A stretch of 59,399 bases of DNA from Bradyrhizobium sp. S69 (GCF_009766005.1 NZ_LMUK01000041.1:81135-140533), one strand, 5' to 3'. Shown: positions 42,412 to 50,570, counted from the first letter of the stretch. The notes: generated from the sequence alone by a model not told the origin. Program-made: numbers and translations.

Positions 42412-42691
42412 GTTTTTCTGCGCCCTTCCCGGTTTTTCCCACAGTAGCGTCTCACACAGCGGGTCCCTTACGATTCGGCCTTGCCTTGGTTCGCATTATT
42501 GCGATTTCAGATTGCGGGCCGCGTAAATCCCGGTCAGGCCCTATCGGGCGACCATTGCTGAGGAAGCCGCATGATCGACATCTTCCTGATCAGCCGCGCA
42601 GATCCAGTATTGCCCCGCCCTCCGACTGCTGAATGATTGGTCGCGGTCAAGGGCACCACGCCCGCGAGATCGGGCTGAAGGTGAAGAGGAA

Positions 42692-42811
42692 ATGAGCGAC
42701 CCAGGTACCCAACCTTGGCCTACTGCTGCAAAGATTCTGCGACGACTTCGCGCGGACGAAGCTTTGATAGAGATGGTGCGCGCGGAGCAGGTGTTTCTCG
42801 CGAGCCGCTAG
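42692..42811 (+). CDS. small hypothetical protein (39 residues)
   Basis: ATG preceded by GAAGAGGAA opens a 39-codon frame (MSDPGTQPWPTAAKILRRLR at the start) that is mostly helical and charged. The leader (AAGGTGAAGAGGAAATG) resembles that of the next gene (AAGGCGAAGAAATG), hinting at duplicated translation signals. No family recognised; it could be spurious. Confidence 0.45.
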   Translation: MSDPGTQPWPTAAKILRRLRADEALIEMVRAEQVFLASR

Positions 42812-42869
42812 ACATTCCAGCGAAATCCGAAGCCGTCGGCCTGGTTGAGATAGGACCGAAGGCGAAGAA

Positions 42870-43160
42870 ATGACCGATTCCCTTTCGCTCTCAATTTTCA
42901 CCATCGAGTCCGACCGAAAGCCAGTCCTCGCTTTCGCGGTCAAAAAACACGAAGATGCTGATGCATTTTTCAGAGACGAGGTTGTGCGTACCAAACTCAG
43001 GTCCGCCAATTCTAGCGGTGTCCCGCTCTGCGACGGTCTCTCAATTCTGCGCCTTCGCTTAACAAATGCGGATGAGCGGGCACGCCACCGCGAAGAGATG
43101 GCAGAAAGGTCGCCGGCCAGTCTTGCGGCGATCTTCCTGGTCGACGTTGACGCAGGATAA
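42870..43160 (+). CDS. hypothetical protein (96 residues)
   Basis: The frame has normal codon use and a ribosome site (AGGCGAAGAA). The sequence IESDRKPVLAFAVKKHEDA, FFRDEVVRTKL and ERARHREEMAERSPASLAA suggests a small soluble alpha/beta protein of a rhizobial hypothetical family. Function unknown. It is the better of overlapping frames: the longer minus-strand frame across it has no ribosome site and an Arg-rich shadow composition. A 9-bp stem-loop (43191-43214) follows. Confidence 0.6.
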   Translation: MTDSLSLSIFTIESDRKPVLAFAVKKHEDADAFFRDEVVRTKLRSANSSGVPLCDGLSILRLRLTNADERARHREEMAERSPASLAAIFLVDVDAG

Positions 43161-43190
43161 GCCGTCGTACGGGGCCAGTGCCGGTGTGGA

Positions 43191-43214
43191 GTTTCCGGGG
43201 ATCGACCCGGAAAC
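43191..43214 (+). terminator. perfect 9-bp stem-loop after hypothetical gene
   Basis: GTTTCCGGG and CCCGGAAAC flank the loop GATCGA, 31 bases after the stop. No T-run follows, so it may be a rho-type or processing structure. Confidence 0.45.
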
Positions 43215-43237
43215 ATCAAGACATCAAGATGCAAACT

Positions 43238-43265
43238 CTTAACTTGGCTGCCTCTCGGCCTATGA
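43238..43265 (+). promoter_or_regulatory. candidate sigma-70 promoter for a small RNA
   Basis: CTTAAC at 43238-43243 and CTATGA at 43260-43265 with a 16-base spacer resemble the alphaproteobacterial consensus (CTTGAC, about 17 bases, CTATAT). The predicted start near 43271 lies immediately before the hairpins described below. Confidence 0.5.
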
Positions 43266-43270
43266 CTAGG

Positions 43271-43351
43271 TTCCAATTGGCGTCCCCCAGGAACGCCAAG
43301 TCTCAAAACCGATAAGCCCGTCCGCACAAGGCCCCCGCGGACGGGGTTTTT
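43271..43351 (+). ncRNA. candidate trans-acting small RNA
   Basis: About 80 bases with a promoter in front and an intrinsic terminator behind. Hairpin 1 pairs TTGGCGT (43277-43283) with ACGCCAA (43293-43299) around a C-rich loop CCCCCAGGA, a form typical of alphaproteobacterial regulatory RNAs that expose C-rich loops to ribosome sites. An alternative pairing GTTCC (43270-43274) with GGAAC (43290-43294) would compete with it. A 17-base unpaired AU-rich linker precedes the terminator. No coding frame fits. No Rfam family could be checked. Confidence 0.55.
43317..43351 (+). terminator. strong intrinsic terminator
   Basis: CCCGTCCGC (43317-43325) pairs perfectly with GCGGACGGG (43337-43345), an 11-base loop between, followed by GTTTTT. 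It is one of the two clearest rho-independent terminators in the window and ends the small-RNA candidate. Confidence 0.85.
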
Positions 43352-43599
43352 CGTTAGCGGCCCGTTTTGAAATGGCGAGTGGCCCAATTCGGCCTACACC
43401 AAAAAGAAACGGCCCCAGCGCGGGGAGCAACTGAGGCCGTCCTCCGGGGATTGTTCCCTGCGTCTCGCGGGGTTCGTTGGCGAAGCGGCAACCTGCCGTT
43501 TCTGACTTCGCCAAAAGCTCTTTCAGGCACGCTAGAGCGCGCCCGCGTGACGCCTGAGAAAGTCCCAGCAGGTACAGCTAAAAGGGATAGATTGCTCAA

Positions 43600-43812
43600 A
43601 TGAGGATCATGGTCCTGGTATTTGCTTTCATATTGGCCGGATGCGCTGGCGATCGGCTGAAACCGCCAACAAAATGCGACGCCGTTTCGGCGGTTCTATC
43701 AAATCCGTCTACTACGCCTCATCAGGAGGCGGCAGCGATGGAAATGGGCCGGAGCAACCATTGCTTCGGAAATGGACCGCAAAGACATCCTTGGACGATA
43801 AGTGAAAATTAA
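43600..43812 (+). CDS. small lipoprotein
   Basis: The 70-residue product starts MRIMVLVFAFILAGCAGD: a short hydrophobic segment ending in the lipobox LAGC, so Cys15 is probably lipidated and the protein sits at the inner or outer membrane. The mature part is polar with one further Cys pair (KCDAV, HCFGN). No family recognised; such short lipoproteins are common in Bradyrhizobium. AAAGGG lies some way upstream. The 43355-43599 stretch before it contains no credible gene. Confidence 0.6.
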   Translation: MRIMVLVFAFILAGCAGDRLKPPTKCDAVSAVLSNPSTTPHQEAAAMEMGRSNHCFGNGPQRHPWTISEN

Positions 43813-43940
43813 GGCCTCGAAACCTATTGCTTTTTGATTCGCCGTAGACTCACGAAGGAAGCCGTTTTTCGGTGGACGCGAAGTCATCTAGAGATCGAGC
43901 TTCCATATTGTGGGCGTGGTCGACCACTCAGAGGATTGCC

Positions 43941-44112
43941 ATGACTGCAATTGCAAAGCGTTCTCAAATGTCATTCCTGCGATCTCACCAGATTTCGACA
44001 TTCTCAAAACAGTGGCCGTCTTCTGCGGGGTTGGTCTCTGTGTTTCGCTAATCCTCGCGTCCTACGGCTTGGACCTCAGCGCCGGTTTTTTTAGCTTTCC
44101 TTTGCCGCCGTT
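43941..44112 (+). pseudogene. frame-disrupted small membrane protein gene
   Basis: An ATG at 43941 opens MTAIAKRSQ, then the coding signal moves to another frame, reading SNVIPAISPDFDILKTVAVF and onward through a membrane helix to GLDLSAGFF. Homologues I recall from Bradyrhizobium start MTAIA and end just there. Here the start frame and helix frame differ, and a TTTTTTT run after GGT leaves no stop where one is expected (one T fewer than needed for TAG), so the frame runs on to 44200. Two small indels are inferred. It may be a pseudogene or contain sequence errors. Confidence 0.5.
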
Positions 44113-44416
44113 CATCATCGTCGGCATGCACCCACGTGTAAGGCGCAATCTCGCGTACGGCCCGCGCGGGCGCCAAGTCGCTTTGAACAGTCCAGTTTAG
44201 CACCTCGACAAATTCAGTGGTGCTGGCCGGCGAAAATCCATAGCCGTCTAATGCCTGACGCACTCGGAAGGGCACTCAGGCGGGTTCGACCTGCGCAGCT
44301 CCTCTGTTCGGCCACCACGAGAAGATGGCAGGAACAATCACGACCCGGGCGGTTTGGTGTTCGACAGCGGCAGTCGGGGCGCCAAAAATTCAAAGCACGC
44401 GGCCTGGGAGAGATAA

Positions 44417-44569
44417 ATGGTCGAAAAAAAGCACGGCGTGATTATCGAGACGCCCACGGAAGCGCGGCAGGGCGAACCCGGACCGTCTGTTCTGCTGCTC
44501 ATGACAATTTCGACCGGCCTAGCGGTCTTAATTCTTGGTCTGATCTGGTTCGTGTTTTTTCGCACCTAG
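44417..44569 (+). CDS. small single-pass membrane protein (50 residues)
   Basis: MVEKKHGVIIETPTEARQGE is followed by a hydrophobic helix (VLLLMTISTGLAVLILGLIW) and a short basic end FRT. A good ribosome site (GGGAGAG) precedes the ATG. Small membrane proteins of this shape are frequent near stress genes in this group. GGAAC at 44331-44335 lies 80 bases upstream, with GTTT 16 bases later, so stress control is possible. Function unknown. Confidence 0.65.
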   Translation: MVEKKHGVIIETPTEARQGEPGPSVLLLMTISTGLAVLILGLIWFVFFRT

Positions 44570-44644
44570 ACGATCTCAGCCGTTTCGCGAGATACCGGCG
44601 GCGAGTGTTTTCCAGCTTGGCTTCACGAAGACAGCCGGGGCCAG

Positions 44645-44764
44645 ATGCAGCTTGTCGTTCACACATCCGGTCTCTTAAAGCGGCTGATCGATCAGGCTCG
44701 GAAGGAGACCGTCGATATCGATTGGCTTTTTGACATCTTCAGAAGCGTGCATTCGGTTTTCTGA
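44645..44764 (+). CDS. small hypothetical protein (39 residues)
   Basis: A short frame opening MQLVVHTSGLLKRLIDQARK and closing FDIFRSVHSVF, preceded by GGGGCCAG. It is amphipathic-helical, with acceptable codon use, but too short for a firm call. It is about 75 bases after the small membrane protein gene on the same strand. Confidence 0.35.
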   Translation: MQLVVHTSGLLKRLIDQARKETVDIDWLFDIFRSVHSVF

Positions 44765-44928
44765 TGCTGATCCCGGCCATCGCGATGGCTTGTCCCGGTC
44801 TGGCATCCTGGCAAGCGTAGCCATCGCCTTCCTGCCGTAGAGATGATAGTGGGTCGTGATCGCCTGACCTTACCGCAGTTTCTCACCAAAGGACCGGTAG
44901 GCTGAAAGGCGCCGTGTCAAAGACCGGA

Positions 44929-44951
44929 CGAAACAAGCCGTGCTTGTTTCG
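44929..44951. promoter_or_regulatory. 10-bp perfect palindrome abutting the DUF4142 promoter
   Basis: CGAAACAAGC and GCTTGTTTCG flank CGT. The right arm's last base is the first base of the GGAAC -35 element, so a bound protein would block or assist the stress promoter. Confidence 0.5.
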
Positions 44952-44975
44952 GAACCCACATGCCCTGCCCGGGTT
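44951..44975 (+). promoter_or_regulatory. EcfG-type promoter candidate for DUF4142 gene
   Basis: GGAAC (44951-44955), 16 bases, GGTT (44972-44975), 60 bases before the ATG. The consensus of alphaproteobacterial general-stress sigma factors is GGAAC-N16/17-CGTT; one mismatch. Confidence 0.6.
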
Positions 44976-45034
44976 GCCTTGTAACAGTTATGCGACCGAA
45001 ATCGCGCGACGTAACAAAAGCAAGGACACGTGAC

Positions 45035-45613
45035 ATGAAGAGGACGATACTCACAATCACTGCGGCGGCATTGCTGATTTCGACATCGGCTTTCGCACAA
45101 TCCGTCGGCGAGAAAACCGGCGTGAACTCCACACTCGGCATCAGTCCGACGACGGCCGATTTCGTGAAGGAAGCTGCGATGAGCGACATGACGGAAATCG
45201 CTGCTTCCAAACTGGGCCAAGAACGTGGCAACGCCCAGGAGAAGACCTTTGCCAGCCAGATGATCACGGATCACACCAAGACATCGGATCAGCTCAAGTC
45301 AATGGCGCCCGCCGATGCCAAGGCGGCAATCCCCACCGGTCTCGACAGTTCTTCGCAGAGCAAGATCGACAAACTGAAGGACGCGAAGCCGGACAGCTTC
45401 TCCTCAGATTTCGACTCCATGCAGGTCAGCGCCCACAAGGATGCAGTGTCGCTGTTCGAGCGTTATGCCAAGAGCGGCGAAGATCCGAAGCTGAAGGATT
45501 GGGCTGGCGAGACGCGCTCTTGTGCTCCCCAAATTGTGTTCCTCGTCCGTTGGCCGCGTGGTCGCCGGCCTCGCCCTGGGGCCTCGGCCTCCGTCAGGCG
45601 CGTGACGTGGTGA
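45035..45613 (+). CDS. DUF4142 domain protein with abnormal C-terminus
   Basis: The product (192 residues) has a signal peptide (cleavage near AFAQ) and a ferritin-like DUF4142 domain: SPTTADFVKEAAMSDMTEI, SKLGQERGNAQEKTFASQM and HTKTSDQL. DUF4142 proteins are periplasmic stress-induced proteins. The family usually ends with a Leu/His-rich helix after LKxWAxxTLP; here, after DPKLKDWAGET (about 45515), it turns into an Arg/Pro-rich tail typical of out-of-frame DNA, so the last helix is lost or frame-shifted. Promoter elements at 44929-44975 suggest it is still regulated. Confidence 0.8.
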   Translation: MKRTILTITAAALLISTSAFAQSVGEKTGVNSTLGISPTTADFVKEAAMSDMTEIAASKLGQERGNAQEKTFASQMITDHTKTSDQLKSMAPADAKAAIPTGLDSSSQSKIDKLKDAKPDSFSSDFDSMQVSAHKDAVSLFERYAKSGEDPKLKDWAGETRSCAPQIVFLVRWPRGRRPRPGASASVRRVTW

Positions 45614-45634
45614 CCAGCCGCATATGCACCACTA

Positions 45635-48136
45635 TCAATTGTCGATAATTTCGCGCACCTTGTTGCCAAACTCTGCCACCGCAAACGGTTTCGCCATCAC
45701 CTGCATTCCAGCGTCGAGATGTCCGTTTCCGACCGACGCATTCTCCGCATACCCGGTCACGAACAATACCTTAAGTCCCGGCCTGAAGGTTCGCGCTGCA
45801 TCCGCCACTTGCCGGCCATTCATGCCGCCGGGCAACCCGACATCCGTGACAAGCAGGTCGATGCGCGCATCGGAGCGCAATATGCTGAGCCCAGCAGGTC
45901 CATCCGCGGCATCAATCGCGACGTACCCAGCTTCTTCAAGAACCTCGCGCATAAGCATGCGGACCGTCGGTTCGTCGTCGACAATGAGCACTGTTTCGCC
46001 TTGGCCGCCATCCTTCGTAACGGTCGTCTCCGAGGGAGCATCCATTGTTGCTTCACCTAAGAATCGCGGTAGGTACAAACACATCGTAGTGCCCACTCCC
46101 AATTCGGAGTAGACTCGTACCTGACCACCAGACTGACGCACGAAACCGTGAATCATCGACAACCCCAATCCCGTGCCTTGACCGAGGGGCTTCGTAGTGA
46201 AGAACGGATCGAAAATTTGCGAAATGACGCCCGGGGTCATACCCGTGCCGGTGTCTGTTACGCAAAGGGAGATGTATTGGCCAGACGGAAGCTCTCGATC
46301 TTTTGCTGCGCGCTCATCCAGCCATTTATTGGCGGTCTCGATCGTGATGCGGCCACCGTCGGGCATTGCGTCACGCGCGTTGATGATGAGATTGAGAACG
46401 GCATTTTCAAGCTGCGATAAATCGATTTTGGTGAGCCAAAGTCCGCCGGCGCCGACGACTTCCAATACGACTGCCGGTCCCACCGTCCGACGTATCAAAT
46501 CCTCCATTCCATTGATCAGCTTGTTGACATCGGTGGGTTTCGGGTCGAGCGTTTGACGCCGGGAAAACGCCAGCAACCGCTGCGTCAAGGTCGCTGCCCG
46601 CTTAGTCGAACCTTGCGCAGCAGCGATGTATCGCTCCAGGCCGGCGATCTGACCCTGGCCGAGCCGCCGCTCAAGTAACTCGAGGCTGCCGCTTATCCCC
46701 GCCAACAGGTTATTAAAATCATGCGCAATCCCCCCCGTCAGTTGACCGATAGCCTCCATTTTCTGCGACTGACGCAATGCCTCTTGCGCCACCGCCAATT
46801 CGGCTTCTGCAGCCTTCTCGTCCGTTATGTCCCGCCCGCTGCAATAGACCATTCCGTCTTCGGGAACGCCGACCCAGGAGATCCATCGATAGCTGCCATC
46901 TCTACATCGATAGCGGTTTGGGAACCTGATCGCGGGCTGTCCTTGTTGCGTCAACTCGAAACCGGCTCGCGTTCGCTCCAGGTCATCCGGATGCAATAAC
47001 TCGAAGATCGAGGTTCGCGCTACCTCTTCCTCGGACCAACCCAGAACCGTTTTCCATGCTGGGTTGGAAGTCTCGAAATAGCCCTCCGAATTCAGCGCCC
47101 CCAGAAGATCGGGGCTAACCTGCCACGTAAGTCCCCTCGCCTGCGTACGTTCTATGACCTGACGTTCGAGGTTCGCATTAAGTTCAAGCAAGCGAGCTTC
47201 ACTCACCCTCAGGGCCGCCGCCGCTCGATGCGCTTCCGTAACTTCGTACCCCCCGACGAAGATGCCCGCAACGCTTCCGTCCGGATCGCGAACAGGCTGA
47301 TAAACAAAATCGATAAATTGGATCTCGTCGCTTCCGTATAGACGCAACTCCATTGCGCGGGTGACGACAGCTTGCCCTGTTGAATAGACTTCGTCGAGCA
47401 GTTCAAAGTAACCCTGTCCGTCCAGTTCTGGAAACATCTGCCGAACAGTCTTGCCGATGAAATCGGTCCGACCAGAGATTTCGAGATAGGCCTCGTTTAC
47501 ATATTCATAGACATGTTCAGCGCCCCGCAGCACACCGACGAAGCCCGGCATCTGACCAAATAGTTGCTGCTGTCGCTCGCGCTCAGCAGCGATCCGTCGA
47601 TCGGCCAGAACGCGCTCGGTGGTCTCGGTAACGACGGCAAACACGCCGACCGATTCGCCAAGTTCGTTGATGACCGGCGAGTAGTCGAGGTCGGTCCAGA
47701 GTTGCTTGGGAATTCCGTCGCGGTTCAACCACAGTTCGCGATCTTTGTAGGAGAGAGTTCGTCCGCCGTGCAGCACCTCGTTGAGTACATGATCGTTGAA
47801 GTCGGCGACCTCAGGCCAGGCTTCCCGAACCCTGCGACCCAACAGCCCCGGGTGACGGCCACCAGCGAACTTCGAATAGGCATCATTGTAGATCATGACG
47901 CCTTCCGGGCCCCAAAGCATCACGATGGCAATGGGCGATTGCAGAAGCAACGCGGTCGCCATCTTCAGGCTCACGGGCCATTGTTCAATCGGACCCACCG
48001 GTGTGTTGGCCCAATCAAAGGATCTGACCAGTGACGTGACCCGACCGCTCCCTTTAAGGAAGCTCAAGGCTCGAGACGACGACAAGCTTTCTTGCTTTTT
48101 GGACAGCTTCAAATTCCCTGCATGCGGCGCGGCCAA
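45635..48136 (-). CDS. hybrid histidine kinase with PAS domains and receiver
   Basis: This 833-residue soluble sensor kinase has three PAS-type domains (about residues 60-175, 190-305 and 345-440), a HisKA helix with His472 in IGQLTGGIAHDFNNLL, an HATPase_c domain (NLIINARDAMPDGG, DTGTGMTP, GTGLGLS), and a C-terminal receiver whose phospho-acceptor is Asp765 in LLVTDVGLPGG. There are no membrane segments, so it senses an internal signal (PAS ligand, redox or light). No partner regulator is adjacent. The start is a TTG; the first PAS segment FDWANTPVGPIEQWP is standard. It converges on the DUF4142 gene, 21 bases apart. Confidence 0.9.
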   Translation of the reverse strand: MAAPHAGNLKLSKKQESLSSSRALSFLKGSGRVTSLVRSFDWANTPVGPIEQWPVSLKMATALLLQSPIAIVMLWGPEGVMIYNDAYSKFAGGRHPGLLGRRVREAWPEVADFNDHVLNEVLHGGRTLSYKDRELWLNRDGIPKQLWTDLDYSPVINELGESVGVFAVVTETTERVLADRRIAAERERQQQLFGQMPGFVGVLRGAEHVYEYVNEAYLEISGRTDFIGKTVRQMFPELDGQGYFELLDEVYSTGQAVVTRAMELRLYGSDEIQFIDFVYQPVRDPDGSVAGIFVGGYEVTEAHRAAAALRVSEARLLELNANLERQVIERTQARGLTWQVSPDLLGALNSEGYFETSNPAWKTVLGWSEEEVARTSIFELLHPDDLERTRAGFELTQQGQPAIRFPNRYRCRDGSYRWISWVGVPEDGMVYCSGRDITDEKAAEAELAVAQEALRQSQKMEAIGQLTGGIAHDFNNLLAGISGSLELLERRLGQGQIAGLERYIAAAQGSTKRAATLTQRLLAFSRRQTLDPKPTDVNKLINGMEDLIRRTVGPAVVLEVVGAGGLWLTKIDLSQLENAVLNLIINARDAMPDGGRITIETANKWLDERAAKDRELPSGQYISLCVTDTGTGMTPGVISQIFDPFFTTKPLGQGTGLGLSMIHGFVRQSGGQVRVYSELGVGTTMCLYLPRFLGEATMDAPSETTVTKDGGQGETVLIVDDEPTVRMLMREVLEEAGYVAIDAADGPAGLSILRSDARIDLLVTDVGLPGGMNGRQVADAARTFRPGLKVLFVTGYAENASVGNGHLDAGMQVMAKPFAVAEFGNKVREIIDN

Positions 48137-48211
48137 CTATTCCAATATCCCATTAACAATGTGAAGCGAAGTCGGCGCGGACATGACCGGGGGGACCGGC
48201 TAAGATCCTCC

Positions 48212-49147
48212 TCAGCTTACCATTAGGACCACCTTGCCCAAGGAATGTCCCTTCTCCACCGAATCAAGAGCATCGACGGCGGAGCGCAATGGATAGGTCT
48301 CCTGAACATGCGGCTTCACTTTTCCGGACGTCAACAGGCTGGCAATTTCGGCTAGTTCTGAGCCATCCGCTTCGACGGTATACCGCGTCGCTCGAACACC
48401 ATGCTCACTGGCTTTGTCGTGCGAAGGATCAGTCAGCGTGGTGATCAGGATTCCGCCTTTCTTTAGAAGCTTCCACGACCGCTCCCGGGTCTCGCCGTCG
48501 ATCAGATCGAACACCATGTCGAGATCGGAGGCTTTGTCCTCAAACCGCTGCTTCTCATAATCTATGACAATATCTGCGCCAAGCTCGCGCGCGAATTCGA
48601 CGTTTTCGGCCGAGACCGTTGTCAGTACGCGGGCCCCTTTGGCTTTTGCGAACTGAATTGCAAAGTGGCCGACGCCTCCGGAGCCGCCGTGAATAAGAAC
48701 CGTCTGACCGGCCTTTAGCTGTCCGTGGCGAAACAAACCCTGCCAGGCGGTCTGGCCGGCAAGCGGGACGGCTGCGGCCAGGACGTGGTCGAGGGCTGCG
48801 GGCTTCGACGCGATCGCGCGCTCGTCCACGACCGCTTTTTCAGCGTAACCGCCGCCATAGATGTTCACGATGCCAAACACCTCGTCGCCGACTTGGAACC
48901 TGGTAGCCTGAGCACCGCATTTTTCGACCACACCTGAAAAGTCCCGACCTAACGTGTACGGAAGACGGTCGTCCTTCACGGCTGGATATTTGCCGGACCG
49001 AATCTTGAAGTCGACCGGATTGACGCTGGCCGCGCGCACGGCGACCAGCACCTGGCCCGCGTCTGGAAGCGACGGCTCGACATCGTCGGCCCGAAGCACT
49101 TCCTGCCCGCCGAAGCGATGGATCCGTATTTTCGTGATCGGCGCCAT
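48212..49147 (-). CDS. NADP-dependent oxidoreductase (quinone reductase/zeta-crystallin type)
   Basis: About 311 residues of the medium-chain dehydrogenase family without zinc ligands: VNPVDFKIRSGKYP, LGRDFSGVVEKCG, and VLIHGGSGGVGHFAIQFAKA for NADP binding. Enzymes of this type reduce quinones and enones, protecting from oxidative stress. ATG at 49147 (GGGAGA before) is chosen over a longer frame. Its upstream region has a GGAAC-N16-AGTT promoter candidate (49172-49196), so it likely belongs to the stress regulon. It is divergent from the SDR gene. Confidence 0.88.
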   Translation of the reverse strand: MAPITKIRIHRFGGQEVLRADDVEPSLPDAGQVLVAVRAASVNPVDFKIRSGKYPAVKDDRLPYTLGRDFSGVVEKCGAQATRFQVGDEVFGIVNIYGGGYAEKAVVDERAIASKPAALDHVLAAAVPLAGQTAWQGLFRHGQLKAGQTVLIHGGSGGVGHFAIQFAKAKGARVLTTVSAENVEFARELGADIVIDYEKQRFEDKASDLDMVFDLIDGETRERSWKLLKKGGILITTLTDPSHDKASEHGVRATRYTVEADGSELAEIASLLTSGKVKPHVQETYPLRSAVDALDSVEKGHSLGKVVLMVS

Positions 49148-49171
49148 GAGCGGTCTCCCTGGATTGGGACC

Positions 49172-49196
49172 AACTTCAGTACGAAGCAGTCGTTCC
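49172..49196 (-). promoter_or_regulatory. EcfG-type promoter candidate for quinone reductase gene
   Basis: On the minus strand GGAAC (49196-49192), 16 bases, AGTT (49175-49172), 25 bases ahead of the ATG at 49147. One mismatch to GGAAC-N16-CGTT. Confidence 0.6.
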
Positions 49197-49357
49197 CGAA
49201 AGCGGCAGCCCATGCTCGCCGTAGCCCGTACCGGATTTCGCGACGGCTCACTTTTTGGGATAATCCTGATGCATCCGGATCCAAACGCGGCTGTCGTGAT
49301 CTCCACTCTCTCCCGCGCCGAAGAATCAATACAGCTATCGGCCGCTTTGCCGAGGCC

Positions 49358-49382
49358 GGAACAATCGCGATCAATGCCTGTT
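49358..49382 (+). promoter_or_regulatory. EcfG-type promoter candidate for SDR gene
   Basis: GGAAC (49358-49362), 16 bases, TGTT (49379-49382), 28 bases before the ATG at 49411. One mismatch to consensus. Confidence 0.6.
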
Positions 49383-49410
49383 CCTGTCGGGGTGTTTAAA
49401 GGATCCGAGA

Positions 49411-50445
49411 ATGGCTGAGCACAATCCCATGAGACGCAACCTGTTGAGAGGCGCCGCAGCGGCCGCCACTTTCGCCGCCGTCACGCCCGCCGCCGCACAG
49501 AACCGTTCGGACACCGCTCCTCGCGAACTGAACGGTCAGCCGGTTCCGGAACCGGCCGAACAGCAAAGCGCCGGCCCGATCCGGCCCGGTAGAGGTACCT
49601 TTTTGACGGACAAGATTGCCGTGGTAACCGGCGGCGCTCGCGGAATAGGCCGCGCTATCGCGGTGGAGATGGCCGCCAATGGCGCAGACGTGGTCGTGCT
49701 GGACATCGCGGGACCCGTGTCAACGGCGTCCAATGCCATGCCTGCTACGCCGGAGGAACTGGAAGAAACCGTACGGCAAATCCGTGGCTACGGCCGGCGA
49801 GCCGAAGGCATCAAAGCCGATATTCGAAACATCGGCTCCCTTCGTAGCATCGCCGATCATATCGAGACGACGTATGGCAAGATCGATATCGTTGTCGCCA
49901 ACGCCGCAATTCAGCGCTGGGTCCCACTGCTCGAAATGGAAGACGCCGACTGGCGCGACGTTATCGACAATAATCTCAACGGCACCGCTAACACGGTTCG
50001 GGCGTTCGCTCCGAAAATGATCGCACGCAAAAAGGGCCGCTTTATCCTTTTGTCTTCGATGCAGGGAAAGCACGGCACAAAAGATGCGGCCAGCTATTCG
50101 GCATCAAAATGGGGAATCCTGGGCTTGATGAAATCGGCGGCGATGGAACTCGGCGAGCACAACATCACAGTCAACGCCTTGATCCCCGGCCTAGTCGATA
50201 CTGCACTAACCCGCTACGACAAGCGATTGAGCGAAACGATCGGTGAGACAGGACGACCAAGAGACGACCATCCATCGCCACAAAAAGCGTGGGATATCCG
50301 CGCACCGACAGTGCCGCTGAAAGTCGGCTGGCTGCAGCCAGACGATATCTCTCCTGCGGCGGTGTTCTTGGCTTCCGACGCCGCGAATATGGTTACCGGG
50401 GCGGAATACGAGGTTACAGGCGGCGATAGCGCCAAAGACATCTAA
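49411..50445 (+). CDS. Tat-exported short-chain dehydrogenase/reductase
   Basis: The 344-residue product starts with a twin-arginine signal (MRRNLLRGAAAAATFAAV, cleavage near AAAQ), then an SDR domain (about residues 65-344): VVTGGARGIGRAIAVEM for NAD(P) binding, NAAIQRWVPLL, SSMQGKHG, and the catalytic YSASKWG. Export of an SDR is unusual but found in some stress-related families. Downstream end EVTGGDSAKDI is normal for the family. Promoter candidate at 49358-49382. It is divergent from quinone reductase, the two sharing a 263-base control region. Confidence 0.87.
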   Translation: MAEHNPMRRNLLRGAAAAATFAAVTPAAAQNRSDTAPRELNGQPVPEPAEQQSAGPIRPGRGTFLTDKIAVVTGGARGIGRAIAVEMAANGADVVVLDIAGPVSTASNAMPATPEELEETVRQIRGYGRRAEGIKADIRNIGSLRSIADHIETTYGKIDIVVANAAIQRWVPLLEMEDADWRDVIDNNLNGTANTVRAFAPKMIARKKGRFILLSSMQGKHGTKDAASYSASKWGILGLMKSAAMELGEHNITVNALIPGLVDTALTRYDKRLSETIGETGRPRDDHPSPQKAWDIRAPTVPLKVGWLQPDDISPAAVFLASDAANMVTGAEYEVTGGDSAKDI

Positions 50446-50570
50446 ACTATTATCAAATATCGGAATCTAGCGTCGCCCTATGTCGCCGAAGCGGCCGACC
50501 AGAAGCGAATGCACATTGCGCCTTCGGCTCACGACCGCACAGAGGAAGCGCGGCCCGTTAAGAGGTTGCG

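Noticed and set aside
42647..43387. Long minus-strand open frame of 246 codons
   Set aside because: Arg/Ser/Pro-rich shadow composition, no ribosome site, and it overlaps a better plus-strand gene, the hairpin and the small-RNA candidate.
43367..43603. 78-codon frame overlapping the lipoprotein start by four bases
   Set aside because: The ATGA overlap is suggestive, but composition is Arg/Pro-rich, there is no family likeness and no ribosome site.
44048..44275. Minus-strand 75-codon frame with plausible composition (TEFVEVLNWTVQ)
   Set aside because: GTG start without a ribosome site and no recognised family; it overlaps the broken small membrane gene. Worth a database search only.
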